Source: Amoeboaphelidium protococcarum
Taxonomy: Eukaryota; Aphelidiomycota; Aphelidea
Direction: 5' to 3'
Assembly (NCBI GenBank): GCA_023515745.1
Contig: JALECJ010000004.1
Span: forward strand, 1,116,001-1,180,000
DNA: 64,000 nucleotides
Each line of letters opens with the position of its first letter. Position 1 is the stretch's first letter. Positions 1 to 16,288 of this stretch are shown one piece after another. A program made the position numbers and the translations under genes. The notes below the pieces were generated by a model. The model searched no databases, was not told the origin of the DNA, and was given only the letters and a program-made list of their open reading frames with translations.

Positions 1-333
1 CATCCGAGCATCTACAATTCGCCGTTCATCATCATGATCATTCTATACGTCCTGGACTTTTACTGTTCATTTTAGGATTCTGCTTCGTTCTACCATGGTG
101 GATAGGTAAGATTAAATCGATTTTACAGCAAATCAATTATTAACTCATTGTAATCAGGTTGACTGAGTAAGTAATTAACGTATGTAGGAAGTTGCGTACG
201 CGTTCATACACGTTCAGACACGACTTGGCGCCGAGTAAATAGAATAATGACGTTGCTGTCGGTGATAACTATAATCGCTGTGGTTATAGCCATGGTGGCA
301 CTTGGTAAATGGATTAATAGACGCTTCGATTGA
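1..333 (+). CDS. C-terminal part of a two-TM membrane protein
   Basis: The gene enters from the left edge, so its start is missing. Exons are 1-105 and 188-333, with a 82 bp GT...TGTAG intron at 106-187; the frame starts at base 3 and ends at TGA 331-333. The visible 82 residues have a hydrophobic segment ending in PWWIG, a short basic loop (TRSDTTWRRVNRIM) and a second hydrophobic segment, then a basic tail. The pattern 'hydrophobic-WWIG, basic, WRR.NRIM, hydrophobic' recalls uncharacterised fungal membrane proteins that carry a PPLWWIG segment near the C-terminus; I know no function for them. The splice is supported by the frame continuing from WWIG into the basic loop. No closer assignment is possible without the upstream exons. 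Confidence 0.6.
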
Positions 334-444
334 ATGAATCTATTGAGTGAAGATCTTGAATTTTGATATATAAATGCTGCATTTTGTTATTACTTTCGAT
401 TATTTATTTCTCTTGTCAAAACACGAGCTTTAATTAACGACAAA

Positions 445-1195
445 ATGGTACGTAGTTTTGTATTAATCATTTACCTGATGAAGATAATAATTGACTGTAT
501 GTGTAGACACAATCTAAAACAACTAGAATGCAGCAATTGCTAAATCATAGGCTAAAAGTGACCATGCTGGATGGGCGAACGCTCGTTGGATAGATGATTG
601 CATTTGACAAGCATATGAATCTCGTGCTAGCTGATTGTCAAGAATGCCGCAAGATTAAAGTGAGAGAGTAATTAGTCGAGTAAAATAATGGAAATAGCAA
701 TAAAGTAGTATAGAAAGATGCAGGGCAATAAAATAGAACGAAATCTAAATTGGTTGAGGAAAAGAGGATGCTTGGCCTAGTCATTTTACGCGGTGAGACC
801 ATCGAGACGTTCATTGTCGAATCTCCACCACCAAAAGGTGACGCTATGAATAGGAAAGCTGCTAGTGCGTAGAATTTAGTTCCTACCATGATGCCTGGTG
901 CTATGGTTTAGCCGATGGGACGCGGTATACCGCCTTAAGGTAATTTGTATTTGAGTTCTACGTTAGTTTTACAGCTTATAAATGTGTAGGATTTACGCGC
1001 CCACCGCTTAATCCCGCTGCTGGTATGAGACCGGCAATGGCTGGAGTGTAAGTTTACTTTATTATGCGTGTCTCTTACAAACTCTCATACGTATCTATGT
1101 GTAGGATGCCGCCCGGTTATCGACCTCAAATGCCACCAATGGGCAATGTATATCCACCAGGGTATAGACCTCCTCAACACCAACAACATTAATGA
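445..1195 (+). CDS. SNRPB: Small nuclear ribonucleoprotein SmB/B'
   Basis: Core Sm protein of the heptameric ring on U1, U2, U4 and U5 snRNAs, acting in pre-mRNA splicing. Four exons: 445-447 (the ATG codon alone), 507-939, 990-1047 and 1105-1195, giving 194 aa. The Sm1 motif (DGRTLVGQMIAFDKHMNLVLADC) and Sm2 motif (LGLVILRGETI) are clear, followed by a Pro/Gly/Met-rich tail as in other SmB proteins. A Gln/Asn-rich insert of about 30 residues separates the two Sm motifs and holds several TAA and TAG codons. The frame ends TAA TGA; only TGA is taken as the stop. An intron directly after the initiator codon is unusual and is supported by the GTACGT donor, the TGTGTAG acceptor and by MTQSK following in frame, close to the MTVGKSSKM start of human SmB. 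Confidence 0.95.
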
Positions 1196-1279
1196 TCACA
1201 GTGAATTATAAAATTTATAGTATTTTGAAAAGAAATTTATTATTTCACCTCATAAAATTGTCTTTATTTTAATCCCTCT

Positions 1280-4242
1280 TCATGCAGATACGCCTTTGGT
1301 ACTCAAGTAATTCTTGGTGACTTGCAAAGTTCCTTGAAGAGCACCAGCCACTTGTTCTTTGATACCTTTCAGCTGAGTCAAGAAGTACTGCTCTGGATCA
1401 GCAACTTGCAGCTTGGCGTCACTCTGATGCTATTGCAAATGCACAGAGTTCAACTTCACAAACACAGACTTGTATCCACTCTCCTCAACGTCCTGCAGGT
1501 AAATTTCTTCATCAGTCACACCATTAGTGTCAGCACTCTTCTTAGCCAGCGGTGACACTATCAGCTTCACAATTTCATCAATCAATTTGGCACATAGGGA
1601 AGCGTTCTCAGCTTAATGTAAAAACTTGGCTTCGGATAAACATCTTCCGACGCCCACTATGGCAATCTTCACATCAGCTGGCTACATTAACAATTTTAAC
1701 TCATTTAGAAAGATTGACTAAAACAGCATCTGAGGAAGTTTTGGCTAGATCTGGTCCAAGACAGAGCAAAACAACTAGACACCATTAAATCTAGAGTTAC
1801 AAAACAGCTGCAGTGACCACTTTACGAAATGCAACGCGAACTTTCCAGTCTTGTTAGATTGCAGTCGCACTAGTAACAGTTGTAATATTTACTGATTATA
1901 CTGCTGTAAGAACTAAGGCTAAACCTGCTCATAAATAGACACCAACAATTCGAATCCGAATGCTTCATTGGCGCGTGATGCGATCAATTTCTAGAATATA
2001 CCAAGGAAAGCAGGCAGCTAATTATTCGCAACAATTTTGGAAGAATCCTTAATCAAATAAACTTCCAACAGGTTCACCAAAGCAGGTACATTACCATGAT
2101 TCTCCCACAATGGAGGCTGCAATAGAGGAGGAAGAAGAGGAGTATAAGCATCAGGAATAGTCGCCTCCTTATGCAGACTCATCAGCAGCGCCAAGATTTG
2201 TAAGACATATGGGGTGAATTCTGGAATATCCATCTGCAGAATAGCTTGAATAGGAGGGAACAGAAGAGCCTCGAAACGACCAAGTAATGTAATGTCCGCC
2301 GCGCAAGCAAATCTAATCATTGAGCTAATAGACTCAAACACGTAATGATTGAACTTGGGATTACTAGGATTCTTACTGATCAACTCCAATATTCCCACGA
2401 GCCTCTTCAATAGCACTTCAGCAAACGGCGCAAGGCTGCTCTTTGCGACAAATAACACCCGCATCACACTTTTGATGAGATAATCATTTTCTGACACCTT
2501 CTCCGGGCTCTGGCCAGCTTCGATAAGAGTGAACAAATTCCCCAACAATGGCTCAACAAATGGCTTAACATCATCAGTGGTGAACATATAATCACCTCCA
2601 ACTTTAATGAACAGCATTCTTTCAACACAAACTGCGGCGTAAGTATGCACGACGTAATTGCTAGACTTGAGATGCTCAATCACCAATGGCAATACGGATA
2701 TGAGTTGCTATTTAGAAAGCTAGTGTCGAAACGTATTCAGAAACTTGAGTGCATCAACTTTGAGCACAGGATGAACAGAAGGATCATCGGCTCCTGTTTG
2801 AAGATCAGGCAGGATATTTTAGCTGAAAATGTCTCCAATGTTAATATTAGCATTGGTCTTCGTAGCACCTAGATTCACTGTTCCAGCTTTGGCTGTGATA
2901 GCAATGAGCAAATAGATAGCCATATCCTTATCCTTCCAATTTTACTGCTTATTCTGATTATATTTCTGCATAAATGTGGCAAAGTATCCACCAATAGGAG
3001 ATGTGAGTTCATTTTCAAAGTGCTCAGCCAAACTTCTCACCAAATCAGCAGCACTACGTCGCCTAGTGTCTGCATCAGAACCTTCCAAATCACGCCTAAT
3101 ATACTCAATAGGATTATCCTCAAATAGCTCAATATCAGACTCACGCAGATAAACATTAGGAAGAACAACTTTTTCAGTGATTGAAGTCAGAGCTTCATTG
3201 CCGGCAAACATCTTACTGTGACGAGGATGCTTTGCAACACTAGATAAGAATTGGATCGATGTACTGACAAGATGGTCGTATTTAGTTTACTACCCAGCCA
3301 GAGTTGCCACATTCCAAATAATTTACACGAACTCCGGCATTTACTTAAACTCTTCCTCATACTTCTTTGTGTACAAGTCAATAATCTCACAAATGGATGC
3401 CTTGACCTTTTCAACCGGGCCAACTTCTTCGTCATCATCTGTATCAAGTAGAGGATTCTGATATGCCAAATACTTTTTGAATAATGCCATAAACTCAGCC
3501 ATGTGATCTTCAAAAAACTCTGGCAGATCCTAAGAGTTCAGACTCAAAAAGATCTTACACAGGAGAATCATGGAATTCATCAGGACATGAAGTGCCTGGG
3601 AATTGCCTGCATTCTAATCAATCAACTTATCCGTATTCTGCATCAAATGCCAGTATGGGAGACAGAACGAGTCCAGCACATACTTGATCTCCGCAAACAA
3701 CTAATCACTCTTGAATTCATGGCGATAACGCTTGAAAAGAGAGTGCGCCGTCTACAGAATACCATTATTGACGCGATAATCCGACTCTGAGAGACGTGAA
3801 ACCAAATCGGGAATGAGCGACTGCCAGTGCTCGGGAAAGTCCGTGACGGCCATCTGCGCGACCGCCTCACTCAACTACAGCGACAACTTGTCCGGCAATG
3901 CAACCATCAATCCAATTATTTGGGCCTTGAGAGCAGTTCTGTCATCTTCACTAATCATGTTCTCGTCAGCATCGGGGATCCAGTGGCGTTTTATAAAGTT
4001 TTTAAAGTACAGAGACGCAGCAAATCGCACATTCAAATTCACATTCTCTGCGCTGACCAATTGCAGTAAAGTTACCAGAAATCCTGGCGACTTTTCAGCT
4101 TACTTTAAAGATTACTCGGCTACATGATTAAAGTTTACAATAAATATGAATATACAGATTTTAAATACAAAGACATACCTTGTAATCTGCTTTGAGAAAC
4201 TAATGTCTACTCCAACAAGGTTGATATCGCGTTGGCGTCCAT
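1280..4242 (-). CDS. CSE1: Exportin-2 / CSE1, importin-alpha re-export receptor
   Basis: HEAT-repeat karyopherin that returns importin-alpha to the cytoplasm with RanGTP. Two exons on the minus strand (4242-4179 and 4119-1280) around a 59 bp intron encode 967 aa, the normal family length. The N-terminus has the importin-beta-type start (QAEQSLKQAEKSPGFL). Family signatures follow in order: FKNFIKRHW, TAHSLFKRYRHEFKS, DLPEFFEDH, EYIRRDLEGSDADTRRR, VVHTYAA.CVERM, NPSNPKFNHYVFE, LLPPLLQPPLWE. The frame contains many TAG and TAA codons; one TAG-TAA pair (3287-3292) falls in a segment where human CSE1L has GQEVKYD and this protein has GQQTKYD, so the TAG aligns with Gln. Divergent from DENR: the two ATGs are 182 bp apart and share a promoter region. 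Confidence 0.95.
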
Positions 4243-4424
4243 ACTCTTCTTACTTACTCTTTGACTTTTTTTAAGATTGTTGGAACGTTTAGTCTCTCTC
4301 TTGGCGGAAAAAGAAAGAAGCGATCGTTCCCACTCAGAACTGAGTACCTGAAGCGTTTCTTGTGTAGCATCGATTCCAATACGACGCGTTCTCTGTATAT
4401 CGAAACGAAAACTGTAATAGAAAA

Positions 4425-5141
4425 ATGTCTGGTCAAGATCAAGTGCGCGATATTGTCTAGGTGTTTTACTGTGGAAAATGCGGCCTGCCTGTTGAGTATT
4501 GGTAAGATTACACGCTCATGGTAGTTTTGCTTACTATTTTATACATACAATTGTGTAGTGAGGTTAATAAAAAAGCTGAATAATGCAAGAAATGGCTGCT
4601 TTAGAATAATTCGACTGTGTATGGAGTTGTTTATGGTGATAGCAGTGCCCTCAATATTAAGCAGATTACAGAAAGTGTGGACTAGCTAGAAGTATCCTCT
4701 TCGCCGGATCAAGTTGACGTATAAAAAGGTGATGCTGAAAAGTAGAGTTCCGCTGCATCAGGCGAGCCTGCTGAAGTCAAATAAGTCAAACCTGCCAAGG
4801 CAAAGAAACAGCCAGCCAAACAAGTAATCGTAAAGAAGATTGATAGGAATAAGAGAAAACACGTCACGTCCATATTCGGTCTTGAGCAATATGACATTGA
4901 TTTAAAGAAGACTGCCAAACAGTTTGCAGGTATGTATCACCATAGTATAGACAACTTATGTCTATAATTATTTATCACTTATCATTTTGTAGGCAAGTTT
5001 GCGTGTGGAAGTAGCGTTTCTAAAACAGCTGATGGTAAAGATGAGATAGTCATTCAAGGTGACGTGATGGACGCTGTAATTCAGATTCTGATAGATCAAT
5101 TCAAAGTACCACAGGGCGACATTGTTCGTAAGGAAAAGTGA
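4425..5141 (+). CDS. DENR: DENR/Tma22, density-regulated translation factor with SUI1 domain
   Basis: Partner of MCT-1 in 40S recycling and reinitiation. Exons 4425-4501, 4559-4929 and 4993-5141 give 198 aa, as in human DENR. The N-terminal zinc-binding segment (FYCGKCGLPVEYCE...CKKWL) keeps four Cys, and the C-terminal SUI1 domain is clear (VTSIFGLEQYDIDLKK, KFACGSSV, DEIVIQGDV). The first intron splits the Cys codon in VEYC and the second follows FAG. The basic Lys/Gln-rich linker between the domains uses TAG and TAA codons. The start is the first ATG after the divergent CSE1 promoter region. Confidence 0.95.
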
Positions 5142-5238
5142 CTTAAATCTCAACGACTTATTTGATCATTTCCGCTTCTTGTTGGTCTTTTTATTTTGCA
5201 TCTTGAAAATAGTTTTTATTTAATAACGATCCAAGAAA

Positions 5239-5625
5239 ATGTTAGGATTTTCTGCAACAGTTAAGGGATTAGCACTGCAGTTAATTGCGCAATAGAGAAC
5301 TAGATACACTTATCTGCGGCACAGGGCGCGTCCTAAGAGGCAAATGCTCAGAGCTGAGGTGGCATCAGAAGCAGAAAAGACTCGCCTGGTTCTGAAATCG
5401 ATACATCATCACACTGCTCTCCCACTGAAAGATCGACTGCGTGCTATGCTTCTATTGGATAATATGCATTCCTATACGCGTCCAGGTGCTATCAAAGAAC
5501 GATGCGTACTGACCGGACGTGGAAATGGTATGATCCGCGGTTGGAGAATCAACAGGATCACTTTCAGAGAGGCGGCGATCAACGGTAAAATTTGTGGTCT
5601 CCGGGAAGCTTACAATGAAAAGTGA
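5239..5625 (+). CDS. MRPS14: Mitochondrial small-subunit ribosomal protein uS14m
   Basis: Single exon of 128 aa. The C-terminal half is a typical S14 protein: RCVLTGRGNGMIRGWRINRITFREAA.NG.I.GL, matching the mitochondrial/bacterial-type S14 end. The N-terminus is basic and hydrophobic, consistent with a mitochondrial presequence. An in-frame TAG (residue 19) lies upstream of the conserved part; the ATG at 5239 is the first in the open frame. Same direction as DENR with a 97 bp spacer. Confidence 0.92.
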
Positions 5626-5914
5626 TATCTATACAAATGAGTACTTAGTTTGTTAGCTAGCTATCTATCTATCATCTTTCTTTCAAATGTTGTGATATTC
5701 ATTGGACTCGCTTAATCGAGACACACATGTTTTACGTTATACTGTAATGCTATTTCGTTTTTAGAATCTTCGTTTCGGAATTAAAATTTGGCGCGTTTTG
5801 TAATTTCAATTTCTCAAGTCCTGTGTGAGTTTTTAACTTTGAAGCATTCACTGTACATTATTTATTAGCCTTTATCATATCTATATCTTAGAATAATATT
5901 TAAGTAATAATTTA

Positions 5915-7117
5915 ATGGGCGATTAGGAATCCAGGTCGGCGAATATCTCAATGGAGGATCTGAATGATAACCAAGAGTTGTCGAATGCGTATCCTAATGC
6001 AGAAAGTGTCAGTGTAAACGGTGAAATTGATAGTACCGCAAGTCAGACGTTAGAAGATAATGAAGTTTAATAATAATAATAGTAACCATAGTAGCACAAG
6101 AAGAGAGGACGAAAAAGGAAATTAAGACCGGAAAATTTGGAATAGTCTTCCTCTCAGTCAGCGATAGATTTATTACAAGCGTCGATAGCAACGTAAAAGT
6201 AACTTATTGAATACAAGCCGATTCGTGCCGATCCCGTTATTTCGATACTTAATAGCTCGTTCCAGTAGCCTGACGATGTTGATATAGATCACAATGCAGT
6301 AGCTGAATCTATTTCACCTATAGATATAGAAGATTAATAGTATATCATTCGATTGCTCAACTAGAAACTACCTCAAGAGCAGAGATCATAAGATTTTAAA
6401 CCCGCCCATAAAACTGGAAGTGCTAGAACAGAAGGATATTATGTGTTATCAAAGAGAAGGAAACTCTAGCTGAGTCAAGAAAGGCGGCAAGCTTCGTAAT
6501 AGAATTTGGATGATGATAATGAAGTTAATGGGCAAGATCAGTTGTAACAGTCAATGTAATAAGCTCCACTCTAACGACTTGCAACATCTAGAGACACGCG
6601 ATTGACTCACAGGAGATTTGCAGCCGGTCTGGAGGATGCGAAATAGACTACGAATTCAGAAGTGCTGTCTTTTAATAAACTCAAAGGTAGAAAGAAGCAT
6701 CTCAAATTTTGTAAATCAGCGATACATGATTGGGGCTTATACGCTGAAGAGCGAATTGAGAAGGGAGAGATGATTATTGAGTACATTGGAGAGATTGTGA
6801 GGTAGAAAATCGCCGATATCCGCGAGAAAGAGTATGAAAAGATTGGCATTGGGTCGAGCTATTTGTTCAGAGTGGATGAAGATTAGATTGTGGATGCGAC
6901 TTTGTGCGGTAATTTGGCGCGTTTCATCAATCATTGCTGCGATCCCAATTGCATTGCTAAGATTATAAGCATCAATGGGGAGAAGAAAATAGTGATTTAT
7001 GCCAAGGAGGATATTGAAGTTGGACAAGAAATTACATACGACTATAAATTTCCAGTAGAAGATGACAAAATACCATGTCTATGCGGATCTCCCAACTGCA
7101 GGGGAACACTCAATTGA
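5915..7117 (+). CDS. SET1: Short SET1-like histone H3K4 methyltransferase (n-SET + SET + post-SET)
   Basis: A single open frame of 400 aa ends in a complete catalytic module of the SET1/COMPASS type. The n-SET signature [12 protein letters not shown] lies near residue 170. It is followed by the [19 protein letters not shown] entry to [31 protein letters not shown], the cofactor knot [20 protein letters not shown], and the post-[16 protein letters not shown] ending exactly at the stop. The N-terminal 150 residues are acidic and Gln-rich, with a run of five glutamines written as TAA/TAG, plus an [10 protein letters not shown] basic patch. No RRM is visible, so the protein is much shorter than yeast Set1 (about 1,080 aa). 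Further exons upstream cannot be excluded; the ATG at 5915 is the first in this frame after non-coding-looking sequence. Confidence 0.85.
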
Positions 7118-7219
7118 TCGATTTGGACTCTTCCGCCTGCTGACTGAATGATGATGGTACTGTACAAATTTCAATGTAAATTAACAATGTTGCAACACGT
7201 CTTTTCAATTCGAAATCAT

Positions 7220-7865
7220 TCAAATAATATCCCATTGCTTCAACAGGAAAGCCAACACTATAACTACCATCGCGGCTTGCAGACTTTACAGTACAATTCG
7301 CCGCACGTTAACCCTCTTCTTTAAAACGTTATCGAGGCGTGCCGATTCGTCGTTCTGCCGTTTCAGCACTTTTCTGCGTTAAAGTTCCGCCTTGTTCAAT
7401 TCAACACTTTTCTTGAAACATTCTTCAGCCTTGTCGCTTAATTACAATCCTCTGTATGCTACATTATATATATACTGTAGTATTATGGATGACAATATCA
7501 TGGTCACTTGACTCGATTTACGCGTTAAATTACCTCGGCCACACATATCGAACGCATTCGAGTGAAGAGTAACACATTTCTACATCTCTTTTTCAACAAT
7601 TAAAATTATGTATTTTAGAATTATACAGAGCATGATTTACCGGCATTATCTCATCGGAGGTGCAATCTTCAAATTTCAATAAAGTCTAAGCATCTTTAAC
7701 GACTGCATCATAATTGCATTCACCCAAGTACACCATTGCACGAAGTAAATAGAAATTGGGAACATTGCTATACTATTCAATTAGCTTTGAGGATATTTGA
7801 ATTATACCGACATTATTCTATGCCTCCACGGCTTTGGCAATCTCGTCCAAGAGAGATTTGGTCAT
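7220..7865 (-). CDS. Small TPR protein with C-terminal tail anchor
   Basis: Three exons (7865-7641, 7579-7534, 7458-7220) give 169 aa. The N-terminal half reads as TPR-like helices (ISSKLIEQYSNVPNFYLLRA, YDAVVKDAQ), and the third exon continues with a TPR consensus helix (GLQLSDKAEECFKKSVELNKAE). A basic linker then leads to a single hydrophobic C-terminal segment (LQAAMVVIVLAFLLKQW) ending four residues before the stop, so a tail-anchored membrane protein is likely. Both introns end TGTAG. I do not recognise an orthologue; an organelle outer-membrane TPR adaptor is possible but is only inference. Its ATG is 164 bp from that of the divergent PRA1 gene. Confidence 0.6.
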
Positions 7866-8029
7866 GATTACTCTGGCTAAAACCACAGAACGCCTTACAA
7901 ATGTCTCTCACAGCGTCAAGTCCACGTTAAAAATCTACTCAGGAAAGAATTTATTATCGAACGACGATCTGTCTTCTTTCAACAACGCGCGTGTCCTGAC
8001 TGACCTTGAAGTGTGAAGATAAAAGTGCG

Positions 8030-8671
8030 ATGTCTCAGACTTAGTAGAGACAGTAGAATAATGATTAATCTCAAAGTTCAGGCTAATAATAATCTTATGC
8101 GAATGATACAGTCGGCCATCTTATACAGCAGATCGATAGATACCCCATCGTGCAAGAAGCTAAAGTTTACTATGTGCGCAATAGACATTTGATCAAGCCG
8201 TGGTCAGAGTTTATGGATCTGCAGCGAATGTCTCTACCTCAATCTTCTCAGGATGCCATTAATAGAATACAGTTCAATGTTCGGTATTTCGCTCTCAATT
8301 ACATTATAGTCACGCTGGGAGTTTTAATTTGGTTCCTGATTACTCGCATCGATTTGCTGTTGGTAATCGTCGCCGTGGCTCTCGTGGTATTCTGGATCAG
8401 TAATCATCCACAGGTGACATTTAAGCTGGGCGGTAACACGGTGAACATGAAGTAGAGGGAGTTGTACATTCTGACGACCATAATAGCTCTACCGCTTCTG
8501 TATTGGGCATCAGCGGGCTCTGTAATATTCTGGTTTGTGATTTTAAGTGCATCGCTCATGTTGGCTCACGCTGTTAATCTGGATAAAGCTCAATTAGAAG
8601 ATTCATCTGACACTGCTACTAACGTGAACACCAGGAGAACTGTGAACTAATCCAATGAAAGTAATGTATGA
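8030..8671 (+). CDS. PRA1 family protein (prenylated Rab acceptor)
   Basis: Single exon, 213 aa. After a Gln-rich N-terminus with many TAG/TAA codons comes a PRA1 domain: RHLIKPWSEFMDLQRMSLP, then RIQFNVRYFALNY and two hydrophobic hairpins (VTLGVLIWFLITRIDLLLVIVAVALVVFWI and the pair around ALPLLYWASAGSVIFWFVILSASLMLAHA). Members bind prenylated Rab GTPases at the ER and Golgi and assist membrane sorting. The standard-code frame would stop at the TAA at 8648-8650; the true stop under this code is TGA 8669-8671. Start chosen as the ATG (MSQTQQRQQ) at the head of the open frame. Confidence 0.85.
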
Positions 8672-8768
8672 TTTCAACCTTACAACGCGTCGATGTATTG
8701 TCAATAATATTTTCAATGTTCAACTCAAAGCCGTTCTTATAAATAATCACGACGGAAAATAGCTCATA

Positions 8769-10464
8769 TCACAATTTACACTCATGCTTATAGTCTTTTG
8801 GAATGACTTGCTCCATACGGTCAAAAAATGCATCCAACGTGCAGAGATCTTTATGTTTTGGATGATGCTTACCCTTGGCTTAGCAGAACGGCAACTATCT
8901 AATAACACCGTTGTATTTCGATCTGATGTACAGTGATGATGTTGGCGACTTACTGCTCTGCTGTTACACCTAAGAAGTATCTTGAAGCAGTTCAAAAGTG
9001 AGATTACTTGCAAATGCTGGCCATCGATCGTCATCCAATTTCAACATTCCCAGCACCGGTCCAAGTGTACTATCATGACCAGAGTAGATGGCCATCTTGA
9101 GTTCATCCTGAACTTGGTTATTATCATTCTTATTAGTAGTAATAGGTGTCAAATCTTAATCGCTGGAATTCTTATCTTGATTACCATCAACGACTTGCTT
9201 AATTCTCCACTCGAATACTTGCTTCATCTCGTTTATGAATCTTCCGATGCCCAATCTAACAGCCTCATCATTGCTCTAATAGACACGGAACCAGAGATTA
9301 TTGACATATCTTTCCAGTTGAAGCATATCAGCAGGTTCAACGTGGCTTGGTAACTTTATATTGTGCGCATACAGAGCAATCAGAGTATCTTGGATCATGT
9401 GCAGATTAGGCTTAGATGGAAGATCAACCAGCTGCTTGAATTTCTAATTGAGGCCAGCAACGAATTCTTTATTATTCTATTTCCACGTCTCTGAAAAATC
9501 CTTAACCATGCGGCGCCATTTCAAGCAGGTAGAGTCTCCGAATAGAGTCTCATCGCCATGGAATCTGGTGTACACCGTCGGAGAACCTCTTCTATACTGA
9601 CGAGGATAAATTCCACCAAGCAGATGTTGAACACTCTCCACAGTGCGCGGATAATCAGTACTCCTCACGTACAAATGCTACTAGTGCCTACTTGAATCCC
9701 AGACGGGTGGGAGGAAGCGCAGCTTATCAACGTATAATTGTCGCAAGGAGGTACCCAGTCGGTAATGCGTCTCCCTCCCCTTATCAGTCAGCTGGCCAAA
9801 GAAACAAGTACCAGGTGGGACTCTTACAGCATCGCCGCTCTTCCCCAAGTGACCGGTGCGATGTAGACCAGCCTCAATGTGACCAGGTTCTTCAATACGC
9901 TTCTGAATGTGACCAACTGCATTCAAGTTATCGCGCAAGATATAAGACGGCATTTCGGAAGTAGTGGCAGAGTTACCTCCATCTTCAGTCAAGTGTGGCT
10001 CTTGAACAGTAGAACTGGTAGACCAGAATTCCCTGTCTGGATACTCTTCAGATGGATGATATTGCGAGTGGCCGCCAGTTGGTGATTCTCCAGCATCATT
10101 ACCGCCATCATTAACAGCCACAGGAGAATTAGCCATCAAGCGCGATTAATATTCTTACACATTCGCTGCCTACACTTGAACTATTTTATTATCAATAATC
10201 ATCAGTACTTGGTATGAATAATCTTACAAAGAAGGAGGATAAATGACATAGTGGCCAATGTTGAGGAACTAGTCCGGGAAGGTAATTGCCTATGGGAGTG
10301 CGTTCGCCGTGTCTGTGAACAAACTGCACTTGGAGTAATTTCAAGTATGGCGGATAATGTTTATTAACATATGCATCATCAGCAGATTCATGTCCAATAA
10401 CATTTACGTTCAGCTAATCCGCCGCTGTTGAAGACTTTGTTGTATTCGAATTTTACTTCACCAT
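8769..10464 (-). CDS. Histidine acid phosphatase, ACP6-like
   Basis: Two exons (10464-10228, 10169-8769) encode about 545 aa. The catalytic RHGxRxP motif is RHGERTP at residues 51-57 with His52 as the expected phospho-acceptor. The second motif is GHDST with H444-D445. Between them lie GQLTDKGRETHYRLGTSLR and YVRSTDYPRTVESVQHLLGG, which match the lysophosphatidic-acid/acid phosphatase layout of human ACP6. The splice joins the RHG exon to the rest in frame. The 5' end is uncertain: the ATG used gives no clear targeting signal, while a different frame immediately upstream (near 10510) begins with a signal-peptide-like MMFLTFFILVAFSS, which might join through an unrecognised intron. Substrate not predictable from sequence. 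Confidence 0.85.
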
Positions 10465-10681
10465 GTTCTGACACTTTAAGATGAAAACGCGACCAAGATA
10501 AAGAATGTCAGGAACATCATTGATCTGCCAAACTCTATTAAAATAGCAGCATTATGGTAACAGTAAAATAATCGAGAAATGTGGATACTAAAAAATAATT
10601 CATTCGTCTCACTTAAAGTTCATTCTCAACACACTCTTAGACTCACTTACACACTCGTACTCATTCGCACATAGATAAATC

Positions 10682-15801
<5,120 letters not shown>

Positions 15802-16288
15802 CTCTCTCTCAAAGTTCTTACTATTACTGTAGAGTTGATTTGAGTAATGTAAGTTTAATTAAGTACAACAGTCTTGTTGTTATTACAGGCTTATTCTCGC
15901 ACAGACAGAGGGAAAGAATGAATGAACGGAAGTCAGACAGTCCGCGAGAGAAACGGTCAGACGGTGAGAGAAAGAAACAAACGAATTGATGAAAGTATGG
16001 AAGCGACCAGAATCAGAAACAGAAACACGCTATGGAGACTAAGCGTTAGAATGAGTATGGTCCGACGGATGTATTCGTTAAGAGAGCTCTTTGAACGCCC
16101 GCCTTGCATTGTCGCTGTGAAACGCGATGTAAGATTAAGGTAAATGATGTAAGTCGATACTCGTGTTTGTGATGATAAAGACAACTCAATAAATATCACC
16201 TAAACACTTTTATAATAAAGCAATGCCATTAATAACCAAATAAATATGTAAGCAATTGTCATGATTATAAGCTCTATTAATAATAAAT
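15802..16288. other. Intergenic region between clathrin and RPC4
   Basis: No gene recognised in this 487 bp. The first part should contain the clathrin promoter and 5' leader. The middle (about 15910-16030) is rich in GAGAGAAA-type purine runs. A standard-code frame at 15922-16143 shows no family resemblance or coding character. The right part is AT-rich and holds the 3' end of the RPC4 transcript. Confidence 0.5.

Noticed and set aside
10202-10490. Plus-strand open frame opposite the acid phosphatase first exon
   Set aside because: The minus strand encodes the RHGERTP catalytic motif in frame with the rest of the enzyme, so the plus frame is antisense.
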